Shown here one piece after another: positions 40,575-47,840 of a stretch of 64,000 bases of DNA. The notes below the pieces were generated by a model. It was given only the letters and a program-made list of their open reading frames with translations, made no database searches and was not told where the DNA came from. The translations under genes and the position numbers were made by a program. The stretch is from Streptomyces griseoincarnatus (GTDB lineage Bacteria; Actinomycetota; Actinomycetes; Streptomycetales; Streptomycetaceae): NCBI GenBank assembly GCA_014649575.1, contig BMTH01000002.1:1-64000 (forward strand), written 5' to 3'. Within the stretch, counting starts at the first letter, position 1; each line of letters starts with the position of its first letter.

Positions 40575-40689
40575 GACACCCCGCCGTCCTCCGCGCCCCA
40601 CCGCCCGGCCCCCCTGGCCGGAATCCGCCCCGGCACATCCGGGGGGACACCCGCATCCAGGTGGGGACACCCGCCGGCCCCCGCACACC

Positions 40690-40733
40690 GACGCCCCCGG
40701 ACCCCCGGCCGAAGCCGGGCGCCCAGGGGCGTC
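40690..40733. terminator. Bidirectional terminator between gltD and the methyltransferase
   Basis: Outer arms GACGCCCC/GGGGCGTC and inner arms CCCGGC/GCCGGG closed by a CGAA tetraloop make a long stem. It is flanked by the two convergent stop codons. A GGGGACACCCGC repeat occurs twice, 20 bp apart, just upstream (40643 and 40663). Confidence 0.65.
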
Positions 40734-40754
40734 GAGGTCGGACGCGGAACGGAC

Positions 40755-41558
40755 CTACGGCTTGCGCGCCACCGCGCCGTAGCCGGGGATGACCCCGTCG
40801 TCCTGGCCGGGGACCGGTTCGCCCAGGTCAGGGCGCCACAGGTGCGGCACCTGGACGCCCGGCTCCACGAGGTCGAGGCCGTCGAAGAAGCGGGTGAACT
40901 CCTCACGGCTGCGCAGCGCCAGGGTGACGCCCGCTCCCTTGAGCTTCGCCGTGGCCTCCTCCGAGTCCTCGGGGGTGAAGTCGGCCGTGGCGTGGCTGAG
41001 CACCAGGTGACTGCCCGAGGGCAGGGCGTCCACCAGCCGCGCCACCAGTTCGTGCGCGCCGTCCTCGTCGGGGACGAAGTGCAGCAGCGCGATGAGCGAC
41101 AGCGCGATCGGCTCGTCGAAGTCGAGGACCTTGCGCGCGCCCTCCAGGATGGTGTCCGGGTCCCGGACGTCGGCCTGGAGGTAGTCGGTGACGCCCTCGT
41201 CCGTGCCGCGCAGCAGGGCCGCCGCGTGGGCCAGCACGATGGGGTCGTTGTCGCAGTAGACGACGCGGGCGTCCGGTGCGATCCGCTGGGCTATCTGGTG
41301 CAGGTTCGGCTCGGTGGGGATACCGGTGCCGACGTCGAGGAACTGGCGCACGCCCTGTCCGGCGAGCCAGCGCGTGGCGCGCTGCATGAACGCGCGGTTG
41401 ACGCGCGCCATGACCGGCACCCTCGGTTCCAGGGCGAGCATCTGCCGGCCCATGGCCTCGTCGACCGGGTAGTTGTCCTTGCCTCCGAGGTACCAGTCGT
41501 ACATCCGGGCCGGATGCGGTCTGGTGGTGTCGATCTCCACGGGGTTCTGGCCGGTCAT
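40755..41558 (-). CDS. DUF574-family SAM-dependent methyltransferase
   Basis: A 267-residue protein of the large Streptomyces DUF574 family. It starts with the hallmark DTTRPHPARMYDWYLGGKDNYPVDEAMG. The SAM-binding region is FLDVGTGIPTEPNLHQIAQ then VVYCDNDPIVLAHAAALL. Its substrate is unknown in this family. The ATG at 41558 has GGAG about 7 nt upstream. It lies just downstream of the DUF397 and XRE genes on the same strand, a frequent arrangement in streptomycetes, so it may belong to that transcription unit. Confidence 0.9.
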   Translation of the reverse strand: MTGQNPVEIDTTRPHPARMYDWYLGGKDNYPVDEAMGRQMLALEPRVPVMARVNRAFMQRATRWLAGQGVRQFLDVGTGIPTEPNLHQIAQRIAPDARVVYCDNDPIVLAHAAALLRGTDEGVTDYLQADVRDPDTILEGARKVLDFDEPIALSLIALLHFVPDEDGAHELVARLVDALPSGSHLVLSHATADFTPEDSEEATAKLKGAGVTLALRSREEFTRFFDGLDLVEPGVQVPHLWRPDLGEPVPGQDDGVIPGYGAVARKP

Positions 41559-41652
41559 GACGGACTCCGTAACTGTCTGCAAGCGTTAGTGATCAATTCA
41601 GTGCCAAGTCGGTGCTTCAAGGGAAAAGCAAAGGTAGTGCGGCAATCGGAGG

Positions 41653-41937
41653 TCAGGACAGCAGGAAATCCGCCTCTCCGGCCTTGGCCCCTTCGATGAA
41701 GGCCGTCATCTCGGCGGAGGTGTAGATGAGCGCCGGACCGTCCGGGTCGGTGGACTGGCGGACGGCGATCCGGCCGTCGTCCAGCTTCATCGCCTCCAGG
41801 CAGTTGCCGCCGTTGCCGCCGCTCCAGGGCTTGTGCCAGCCCTCGCTGCCCAGCTCCCGGGCGGGCATGCCGTTGTAGATCCTCCTGGCGTGTGCCCGCG
41901 CACCCGGCTGGGTCTTCGGGGGCTTGATGAGTTCCAT
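41653..41937 (-). CDS. DUF397-domain protein
   Basis: A 94-residue DUF397 protein, with the typical core GWHKPWSGGNGGNCLEAMKLDDGRIAVRQSTDPDGPALIYTSAEMTAFIEGAKAGEADFL. The domain is found in many copies in streptomycetes beside WhiJ-like XRE regulators and acts with them in development. It follows the XRE stop codon directly: the two reading frames abut with no intergenic base, so they are translationally coupled. Confidence 0.93.
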   Translation of the reverse strand: MELIKPPKTQPGARAHARRIYNGMPARELGSEGWHKPWSGGNGGNCLEAMKLDDGRIAVRQSTDPDGPALIYTSAEMTAFIEGAKAGEADFLLS

Positions 41938-42798
41938 TCACAGCTCCTTGCGGAGATCCCGGAGGATCTCCTTCGTGCGATGTGCCGTGGCGGCCTGCGC
42001 CGCCATGCGGTCCATGACCTCGAGGTGGGTCGCCACCTCGGTACGCGCGTCCAGGTAGACGGCGCCGGTCAGGTACTCGCTGTAGACCATGTCCGGAAGT
42101 TCGGGCATGGCAAATCGGAACAGCACGAACGGCCCGTACGTGCCGGGGTGGGGCCCGCTGTCGAAGGTGGCGATCTGCAGCGTCACGTTGGGCAGCGCCG
42201 ACGCCTCGAGCAGCTTGTCGATCTGCGCGCGCATCACCTCCGGGCCGCCGACCCGGCGGCGCAGCGCGGTCTCGTCCATGACGACCCACAGCCTGGGCGC
42301 GTCCTCGCGGGTGAGCAGTTCCTGGCGCCGCATGCGCAGGTCGACGTGGCGCTCTATGTCCTCGGGGCGGGTCTGCCCTATGGCGCCGGAGCGCAGCACG
42401 CCGCGCGCGTAGTCCTCGGTCTGGAGCAGCCCGGGGACGAAGTGGGGTTCGTAGCTGCGGATGAGGGAGGCCGCGCCCTCCAGGCTGACGTACATGGAGA
42501 ACCAGCCGGGCAGGATGTCGTGGAAGCGCTGCCACCAGCCGGGCTTGTTGGCGTCCTCCGCGAGCTGGACGAAGGCCTCGGCCTCCTCGTCGGAGACGCC
42601 GTAGGCCTTCAGCAGCAGCTGGAGGTAGGGGATCTTGAGCGCCACCTCGGCCATCTCCATGCGGCGCACGGTGGCGGGGGCGACACGCAGGATACGGGCG
42701 GCCTCCTCCCGCTTGAGACCCGCGCGCTCGCGCAGATCCAGCAGGCGGCGCCCGAGGACGACCTGCCCGACCGTCGGCGCGGACCGGGGTTCGCTCAC
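41938..42798 (-). CDS. WhiJ-like XRE regulator with DUF5753
   Basis: A 286-residue DNA-binding protein. The HTH_XRE domain is at about 12-70 (LGRRLLDLRERAGLKREEAARILRVAPATVRRME). The C-terminal DUF5753 effector domain spans about 90-280 (PGLLQTEDYARGVL, RMRRQELLTREDAPRLWVVMDETALRR, LPNVTLQIATFDSG). WhiJ-type proteins with DUF397 partners modulate sporulation and antibiotic production. GTG at 42798 is preceded by GGGAGGTG, an excellent ribosome binding site. It is divergent from an RsbW-type ATPase gene, completing the abaA/whiJ-type trio. Confidence 0.92.
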   Translation of the reverse strand: MSEPRSAPTVGQVVLGRRLLDLRERAGLKREEAARILRVAPATVRRMEMAEVALKIPYLQLLLKAYGVSDEEAEAFVQLAEDANKPGWWQRFHDILPGWFSMYVSLEGAASLIRSYEPHFVPGLLQTEDYARGVLRSGAIGQTRPEDIERHVDLRMRRQELLTREDAPRLWVVMDETALRRRVGGPEVMRAQIDKLLEASALPNVTLQIATFDSGPHPGTYGPFVLFRFAMPELPDMVYSEYLTGAVYLDARTEVATHLEVMDRMAAQAATAHRTKEILRDLRKEL

Positions 42799-42969
42799 GC
42801 TTCACCTCCCTCGAACAAATCTTGACAGCCCTGCGGCGCCGTCCGGTGATCTGGCACGGAGATCAACTGACCCGAACACATATTCGAATCAATCTCCGGC
42901 GATCCCAACTGGCGCCGCGCGAGGTGCTGTTGCGAGCAGTGTGCCACGCCCGTCCAGACCGTCACACAG

Positions 42970-43005
42970 CACTCTGCATTTTTCAGAGTGACACTTGCCA
43001 AGTGT
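42970..43005. promoter_or_regulatory. Twin inverted repeats in the divergent XRE/ATPase promoter region
   Basis: CACTCTG-N7-CAGAGTG at 42970-42990 is followed at once by ACACTT-GCC-AAGTGT at 42991-43005, extended on both sides to GTGACACTT and AAGTGTTCAC. They sit 17-52 bp upstream of the ATPase start and in the shared space with the XRE gene, so they are candidate operators for the XRE protein. Confidence 0.5.
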
Positions 43006-43021
43006 TCACGGCGGGGCGATA

Positions 43022-43687
43022 GTGGCAAGCGTGATTCCGTCCGCGCCCTTAGGAACAGACGCCGCCGCGGCTCCCGTGGGCCTCGGCGCCGCCCCGGCCA
43101 CCGCTCCCTCGGGGGGCTCCGCCGAGCGCCGGTTCCGTTTCGAACTGGCCGCTCACCCTGGCTCCCCCGCGCAGGCGAGACGACTGACACGGGCCCGGCT
43201 GACCGGGTGGTCGGTCTGCGAGGACACCTGCGACACGGCGGCACTGGTCGTCTCCGAGCTGGTCACCAACGCCATCGTGCACACCGCGAGCAGCCATGTC
43301 GTCTGCGAGCTGCACGACGGTGCCGACCTGCTGCGCATCGCCGTGCGGGACGAGGGCTGCGCGCCGGGCCGGCCGCGGGCGAACACCCGGCAGCAACCGG
43401 AGGAGGAGCACGGGAGGGGACTGCTCCTGGTCGACGCCCTGTGCCACGCGTGGGGCGCCCACGAACACGGTCCCGGCCTGCTGGTCTGGGCGGAACTCCC
43501 CCGCACCGCCGACTCCCCCGGCGACCCCGCCGAACCCCTGAACGACCTCGGCTGGGGCGCCCGCCCCAAGCCCGGTCCGGCCGGCGGCTCGGAGGGCGGC
43601 GAGGACGAGACCGGCGACGGCGACGCCGCCCACCCCGCCGAGCAGCGCACGGACACACCCTCGGACCGGGACGGAGGCCGGGCGTGA
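43022..43687 (+). CDS. RsbW-like HATPase (anti-sigma/serine kinase type)
   Basis: A 221-residue protein with a GHKL ATPase fold at about 35-150: ARRLTRARLTGWSV, VVSELVTNAIVHTAS (N box), RIAVRDEGCAP (G1) and HGRGLLLVDALCHAWG (G2). The C-terminal 60 residues are disordered and acidic. The type is common in streptomycetes beside XRE/DUF397 pairs and may act as an anti-sigma factor or kinase. The GTG at 43022 follows GGGG by 5 nt; GTG at 43031 is also possible. It overlaps the next gene by 4 bp. Confidence 0.87.
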   Translation: MASVIPSAPLGTDAAAAPVGLGAAPATAPSGGSAERRFRFELAAHPGSPAQARRLTRARLTGWSVCEDTCDTAALVVSELVTNAIVHTASSHVVCELHDGADLLRIAVRDEGCAPGRPRANTRQQPEEEHGRGLLLVDALCHAWGAHEHGPGLLVWAELPRTADSPGDPAEPLNDLGWGARPKPGPAGGSEGGEDETGDGDAAHPAEQRTDTPSDRDGGRA

Positions 43688-44136
43688 CGGGCCCCGGCGG
43701 CACACGCGTGCTGAGCCTGGACTCGCTGGTCCGGATCCAGCGCGGACGGCTGACGCCGGACGCGCCCCGACGGCTCCCCGTGCCCGACGGCATGACCGCC
43801 CCGATGGGCTGCGACGCGGTGGCCGTGCCGGCCCGCTTCGGCCCGCTGGTCCTGCCCCGGCTGCCCCGCGTGGGGTGCGTGTACGCCGACGAGGCGCACT
43901 GGTGGTGGCTGGTCCCGTCCGACTCGGACTACGCGCTGGAGTGGCCCGCCCCCGCGCACTACGCCGCCGGCGCCGTCCTCCCCGGCTCCTCCGCCGGCAC
44001 GGACGCGGCCGGCCTTCCGGGGCTGATCCACCGCCCCGACGGCACACTCCCGTACACGCCGCCCATACCGCTCTACCTGGCGCTGTGCGGGCTCACCGGG
44101 ACGACCCCCGTCTGGTCACGCCCCGTCACTGCCTGA
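43684..44136 (+). CDS. Hypothetical protein coupled to the HATPase gene
   Basis: A 150-residue protein whose GTG start overlaps the ATPase stop (GTGA). It has no family I can name. Visible features are RLPRVGCVYADEAHWWWLVPSDSDYALEWPAPAHYAAGA and a C-terminal PPIPLYLALCGLTG. The tryptophan-rich segment and length are reminiscent of small proteins found with RsbW-like ATPases in streptomycetes. Translational coupling suggests a partner of the ATPase; the function is unknown. Confidence 0.72.
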   Translation: MTGPGGTRVLSLDSLVRIQRGRLTPDAPRRLPVPDGMTAPMGCDAVAVPARFGPLVLPRLPRVGCVYADEAHWWWLVPSDSDYALEWPAPAHYAAGAVLPGSSAGTDAAGLPGLIHRPDGTLPYTPPIPLYLALCGLTGTTPVWSRPVTA

Positions 44137-44165
44137 GGGTCGCGCACGGCGCCGCCCGGCCGCGG

Positions 44166-44351
44166 TCACGCCACCGCCTCACCGCCGGCGCCCTCGCCGC
44201 GGACGATCACCAGGAACATGTCGGTGGCGAGGTCCATGACGACCTCGGCGGGCAGACCCTCCAGGCGCCGCGCGTGCGCGAACTCCTCCGCGGGCCAGGA
44301 GCCACGCGGTCCACCTGCGGGAAAGCATTCGAGCACGGTTCGCCCGTTCAC
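44166..44351 (-). CDS. Small hypothetical protein
   Basis: A 61-residue ORF (VNGRTVLECFPAGGPRGSWPAEEF, then ARRLEGLPAEVVMDLATDMFLVIV). The GTG at 44351 is preceded by GGAGG about 7 nt upstream, which favours it over the longer frame starting at 44396. There is no membrane segment or named domain. It is convergent with the preceding hypothetical gene. Confidence 0.6.
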   Translation of the reverse strand: MNGRTVLECFPAGGPRGSWPAEEFAHARRLEGLPAEVVMDLATDMFLVIVRGEGAGGEAVA

Positions 44352-44507
44352 CCTGCCACCTCCATGTAGCGCTGTACTCGTAGAGTTAAACGCCAACCAT
44401 GGGGCGAACGCCTCGTCCGGTGACGGTACTGAGACGTAGTTGACACCCGTTCACCGCCAAGTGTGAGCGCGCTCTCAGCTTTCCGGAGTAATTCATCACC
44501 CTCCGTG

Positions 44508-44796
44508 TCAGTCGTCGTACTCGTCGTGGTAGCGGAGATGCTCTTGCGCCACGGGCACCCCGACGGCGTGCGCGCGCCCCTGGGGCTCCTCCCGGGGCTC
44601 CTGCCTGCCGAGCGCGGTCCAGCAGGCTGGTGGTGGAGCCCAGCCCCTCCAGGCCTCGGCCGAACGCCGAGCAGGTGTGGAAGACGCGGTCACCGTCGCG
44701 CAGGAAGCAGCTCACGCCGGGGCGCTGCGCCGTCCCGCCGTCCTCCTCCAGGAGCACGCCGCAGTCCGCGTCGAAGTCGCCGGGGTCTCCGGAAGC
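44508..44796 (-). pseudogene. DUF899 (thioredoxin-like) gene remnant, frameshifted
   Basis: On the minus strand, one frame reads GDPGDFDADCGVLLEED, RPGVSCFLRDGDRVFHTCSAFGRGLEGLG and TTSLLD, the C-terminal third of DUF899 proteins. The match then continues in another frame: TALGRQEPREEPQGRA to a stop at 44508. In intact members these join as a DLTALGRQEEWEEPKGR-like stretch, so a small deletion of 3n+2 nt near 44630 broke the frame. The N-terminal two thirds, including the CxxxxC-like active site, are missing; the rest up to 44902 shows no match. This is a decayed fragment, not a functional gene. Confidence 0.7.
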
Positions 44797-44902
44797 GGCA
44801 TGATTCCTTCTGTGCGACGGTCCCGTTACGAGGGGTGATCGGTGTGCCGCGCGGAACTCATCGGCCGCGTGCGACGTCCTTTCACCGCGATACGGGCCCC
44901 GC

Positions 44903-46267
44903 TCAGGTGTCGTACTCCTGGATGCGCCGGCCGTGGCCGCGGTCGACGAGGGCGGGCAGGCGCTCGTCCAGTTCGCGCACGACCTCGGCGACGTCGATGA
45001 CGAGCAGGCGCCGGTCGCGCATGAGGACCCGGCCGTCCACGACGGTCGTGCGGACGTCGGCGGAGCGGGCGCTGTGCACCAGGGTCGCGGCGAGGTCGTG
45101 CACGGGCTGGGTGTGCGGTCCTGTGAGGTCGACCAGGACGAGGTCGGCGCGGTGGCCGGGCGCGATGCGGCCGATGCTGCCCTCCAGGCCGACCGCGCGG
45201 GCGCTCTGCAGGGTGGCGTGGTGCAGGGCCTGACGTGAGGTCAGCCAGCGCGGGTCGCCCTCGGTGGACTTCTGGATCAGCGAGGTGAGCGCCATGGACT
45301 CCCACACGTCGAGGGAGTTGTTGGACGCGGCGCCGTCCGTGGCGAGCCCGACCGGCACGCCGATGTCCCGCAGCGCCCGTACGGGGGTGGTGGTGGGCCA
45401 GGCGAACTTGAGGTAGCCGCGGGGCGCGGTCGCCACCGCCGTACGCCCCCGCGCGTGTGCGAGGAGCGGCAGGTCGCTCTCGACGATGCCGGTGCCGTGG
45501 GCGATGAGTACGTCGGTGTCCAGGACACCGGTGCGGTGCAGCACCTCGACGGGGGTGACCCCGTGCCGGGCGAGGGACGCCTCGGTCTGGTCGCGATTCT
45601 CGGCTGCGTGCAGATGGACGGGCAGGCCGTGCGCGCGGGCCAGCTCGGCGGTGGCGGCGAGGTCGGCGTCGTCCACCGTGTAGGGGGCGTGCGGGGCGAG
45701 CGCGGTGGTGATGCGCCCGCCGGCCGCGCCCCGGTGGCGCAGCGCGAACTCCAGGGACTTCTCCCGTCCCTGAGGGCCCTGGGAGGAGAAGTACGCCTCT
45801 CCCAGCAGGGCGCGCATGCCGCACGCGGTGACCACCTCGGCGACCGCGTCCATGGCGAAGTAGTGGTCGGCGAAGCAGGTGACGCCGGCCCGGATCATCT
45901 CGGCGCAGGCGAGCAGCGCGCCGAGGGTGACGTCCCGCTCGGAGAGGTTGGACTCCACCGGCCAGACGACGTCGTTGAACCACGCCTCCGTCGGCAGGTC
46001 CTCGGCGAGCCCGCGCAGGGCGGCCATCGGGGCATGGGTGTGACAGTTGATCAGACCGGGCAGCGCCACCTGCCCCCGGGCGTCGATCCACTCGTCGGCC
46101 GTGCGCCCGGCGACGGACGCGGCGTCGGTCACCTCCGCGACGACCCCGTCGCGGACGACGACGGCGGCGTCCTCCAGGAAGACGGCCTCCTCTTGATCGT
46201 CGTGCGTGAGGACGGTGCATCCGGTGATGATGAGGCCGGCGGGACTCTCCACGGCAGAAGGCGTCAT
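44903..46267 (-). CDS. Amidohydrolase of the MtaD/SAH-deaminase type
   Basis: A 454-residue metal-dependent hydrolase. Metal ligands are in LPGLINCHTHAPM (HxH), VHLHAAE (His), LIAHGTG (His) and LATDGAASNNSLD (Asp). These motifs match 5-methylthioadenosine/S-adenosylhomocysteine deaminases and related amino-hydrolases (guanine or atrazine-type); the exact substrate is open. The ATG at 46267 gives the expected beta-strand start; GTG and upstream alternatives are less likely, and the ribosome binding site is weak. It is divergent from the EEP-family gene across 134 bp. Confidence 0.85.
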   Translation of the reverse strand: MTPSAVESPAGLIITGCTVLTHDDQEEAVFLEDAAVVVRDGVVAEVTDAASVAGRTADEWIDARGQVALPGLINCHTHAPMAALRGLAEDLPTEAWFNDVVWPVESNLSERDVTLGALLACAEMIRAGVTCFADHYFAMDAVAEVVTACGMRALLGEAYFSSQGPQGREKSLEFALRHRGAAGGRITTALAPHAPYTVDDADLAATAELARAHGLPVHLHAAENRDQTEASLARHGVTPVEVLHRTGVLDTDVLIAHGTGIVESDLPLLAHARGRTAVATAPRGYLKFAWPTTTPVRALRDIGVPVGLATDGAASNNSLDVWESMALTSLIQKSTEGDPRWLTSRQALHHATLQSARAVGLEGSIGRIAPGHRADLVLVDLTGPHTQPVHDLAATLVHSARSADVRTTVVDGRVLMRDRRLLVIDVAEVVRELDERLPALVDRGHGRRIQEYDT

Positions 46268-46401
46268 CACGTCAACGTACGACGGGACTCCGAACCGGGG
46301 GGAGCCGAACCGCGACATCCCGTCGCGGCTCTGTCGCACGGCGGGCCGGGCGCGCACCCTGGCCTCACCACGAGCCCGCCCACGGCTGAAAGGGGCCCGC
46401 C

Positions 46402-47352
46402 TTGCTCCTCGGCACCTGGAACCTGGAGAACCTGTACCGGCCCGGCGGCCCCTACGGGCCCGCCGACGAGGCCGCCTACGCCTCGAAACTGGCCGCGCTC
46501 GCCGCGGTGATCACGGAACTGGATCCGGGGCTGCTCGGCGTGCAGGAGGTGGGCGCCCCCGGAGCGCTGGAGGATCTGGCGGGGATGCTCGACGACGACT
46601 GGCACGTCGCGCTGTCCTCGCACGCCGACAGCCGGGGCATCCGGGTGGGCTTCCTCAGCCGTACGGAGCTGACGGTGGTCGCCGACACGGCGGCGTTCCC
46701 GCCTCGGATGCTGCCGGTGCAGGCGGACGACACCGGGCTGACCGTCTCTCAGGCCGGGCGCGGCTTCCTCGCGGTGGAGGTGGCGGGCGAACGGGGGCCG
46801 TTGCGGGTGGCGGTGTGTCATCTGAAGTCGAAGCTGCTGTCCTATCCGGACGGCCGTTTCCAGCCGCGCGACGAGGGCGAACGGGCCCGGTACGGCGCCT
46901 ACGCGCTGTACCGGCGGGCGGCCGAGGCGGCGGCGTTGCGCGCGCTGGCGGACCGGCTGCTGGAGGGTGACGGGCGGGAGCGGGACGTGGCGGTGCTCGG
47001 CGACCTCAACGACGAGGTGCAGGCGGCGACCACGCAGCTGCTGCTCGGGCCGCCCGGCTCGGAGATCGGCACGCCTGGGTACGACCGGCCGGACCGGGGG
47101 GACGCGGTCCGGCTGTGGGACGTGGCCCCGCTGATCCCGGCGTCGGAACGCTATTCGCGGGTGAACTCGGGGCGCCGGGAGCTGATCGACCATGTGCTGC
47201 TCAGCCACCGGCTGGTGCGGAGGGTGTCGGCGGCGGGGACGGGGCTGCCGGACGACGGGCCGCCCCGCCTGCCGTCCGTGGGAGCGGATCCCGGGGAGCG
47301 GCGGGGGGTGGCGGGGTCGGATCATGCGCCGGTGTGGGTGCGGGTGGGGTGA
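46402..47352 (+). CDS. Endonuclease/exonuclease/phosphatase-family protein
   Basis: A 316-residue EEP-fold enzyme. Motifs are TWNLENLY, LLGVQEVG with the metal Glu, VCHLKSKLL, VLGDLNDE and the terminal SDHAPVWV with the catalytic His. It may cleave nucleic acids or phosphodiesters; no signal peptide is seen. The start is TTG at 46402 with GAAAGGGG about 7 nt upstream; no ATG or GTG gives the first beta strand. Its 3' end abuts the 105-bp repeats. Confidence 0.85.
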   Translation: MLLGTWNLENLYRPGGPYGPADEAAYASKLAALAAVITELDPGLLGVQEVGAPGALEDLAGMLDDDWHVALSSHADSRGIRVGFLSRTELTVVADTAAFPPRMLPVQADDTGLTVSQAGRGFLAVEVAGERGPLRVAVCHLKSKLLSYPDGRFQPRDEGERARYGAYALYRRAAEAAALRALADRLLEGDGRERDVAVLGDLNDEVQAATTQLLLGPPGSEIGTPGYDRPDRGDAVRLWDVAPLIPASERYSRVNSGRRELIDHVLLSHRLVRRVSAAGTGLPDDGPPRLPSVGADPGERRGVAGSDHAPVWVRVG

Positions 47353-47460
47353 ACGCGGGGCGTTCTTCTTTTGGCGGGGCGGGTTGGAGGTCGGGGCTCG
47401 GCCTTGCGCGGGCCGGGGCCGTTGGTCCTGCGGGCGGGTGGGTGCCGCGGCGGGCCGGCG

Positions 47461-47840
47461 GGTGCCGGGTTGTGGGGGCTGGGCGCGCAGTTCCCCGCGC
47501 CCCTTCCTGGCGCGCTCAGCCGACGCCGACGGGACGGCCACCGGCGGCAAGTGGCCGGGGGCCGGGTGCTGGTTCGTGGGAGTTGATCGCGCAGTCCCCG
47601 CGCCCTTTCCGGACGCGCTCAGCCGACGGCGACCGAGTCGTCACCAGCGGCAGGTGATCGTCCTTTGGTGCCGGGTTGTGGGGGGGGCTGGGCGCGCAGT
47701 TCCCCGCGCCCCTTCCTGGCGCGCTCAGCCGACCGCGGCCGAGTGGTCACCGGCGACAGATGGTCGTCCTTCGGGTGCCGGGTTGTGGGGGTTGATCGCG
47801 CAGTTCCCCGCGCCCCTCTGGGCGCGCTCAGCCGACGCCG
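47461..47840. repeat. Four tandem ~105-bp repeats containing a dispersed GC-rich element
   Basis: Copies start at about 47461, 47565, 47667 and 47774 (spacing 104, 102 and 107 bp). Each contains GGTGCCGGGTTGTGGGG, then CGCGCAGTTCCCCGCGCCCC and GCGCGCTCAGCCGACG. No gene fits 47353-47827. The last copy overlaps the 3' end of the FUSC gene: its CGCTCAGCCGACG supplies that stop codon on the minus strand. The core also appears once at 59951-59985. This looks like tandem duplication of the gene tail; the core is a short element dispersed in Streptomyces genomes (from memory). Confidence 0.88.

Noticed and set aside
44386..44757. A 123-codon minus-strand frame as an intact gene
   Set aside because: Only its first half matches DUF899; after the frameshift it reads arginine-rich noise, so it is a pseudogene fragment.
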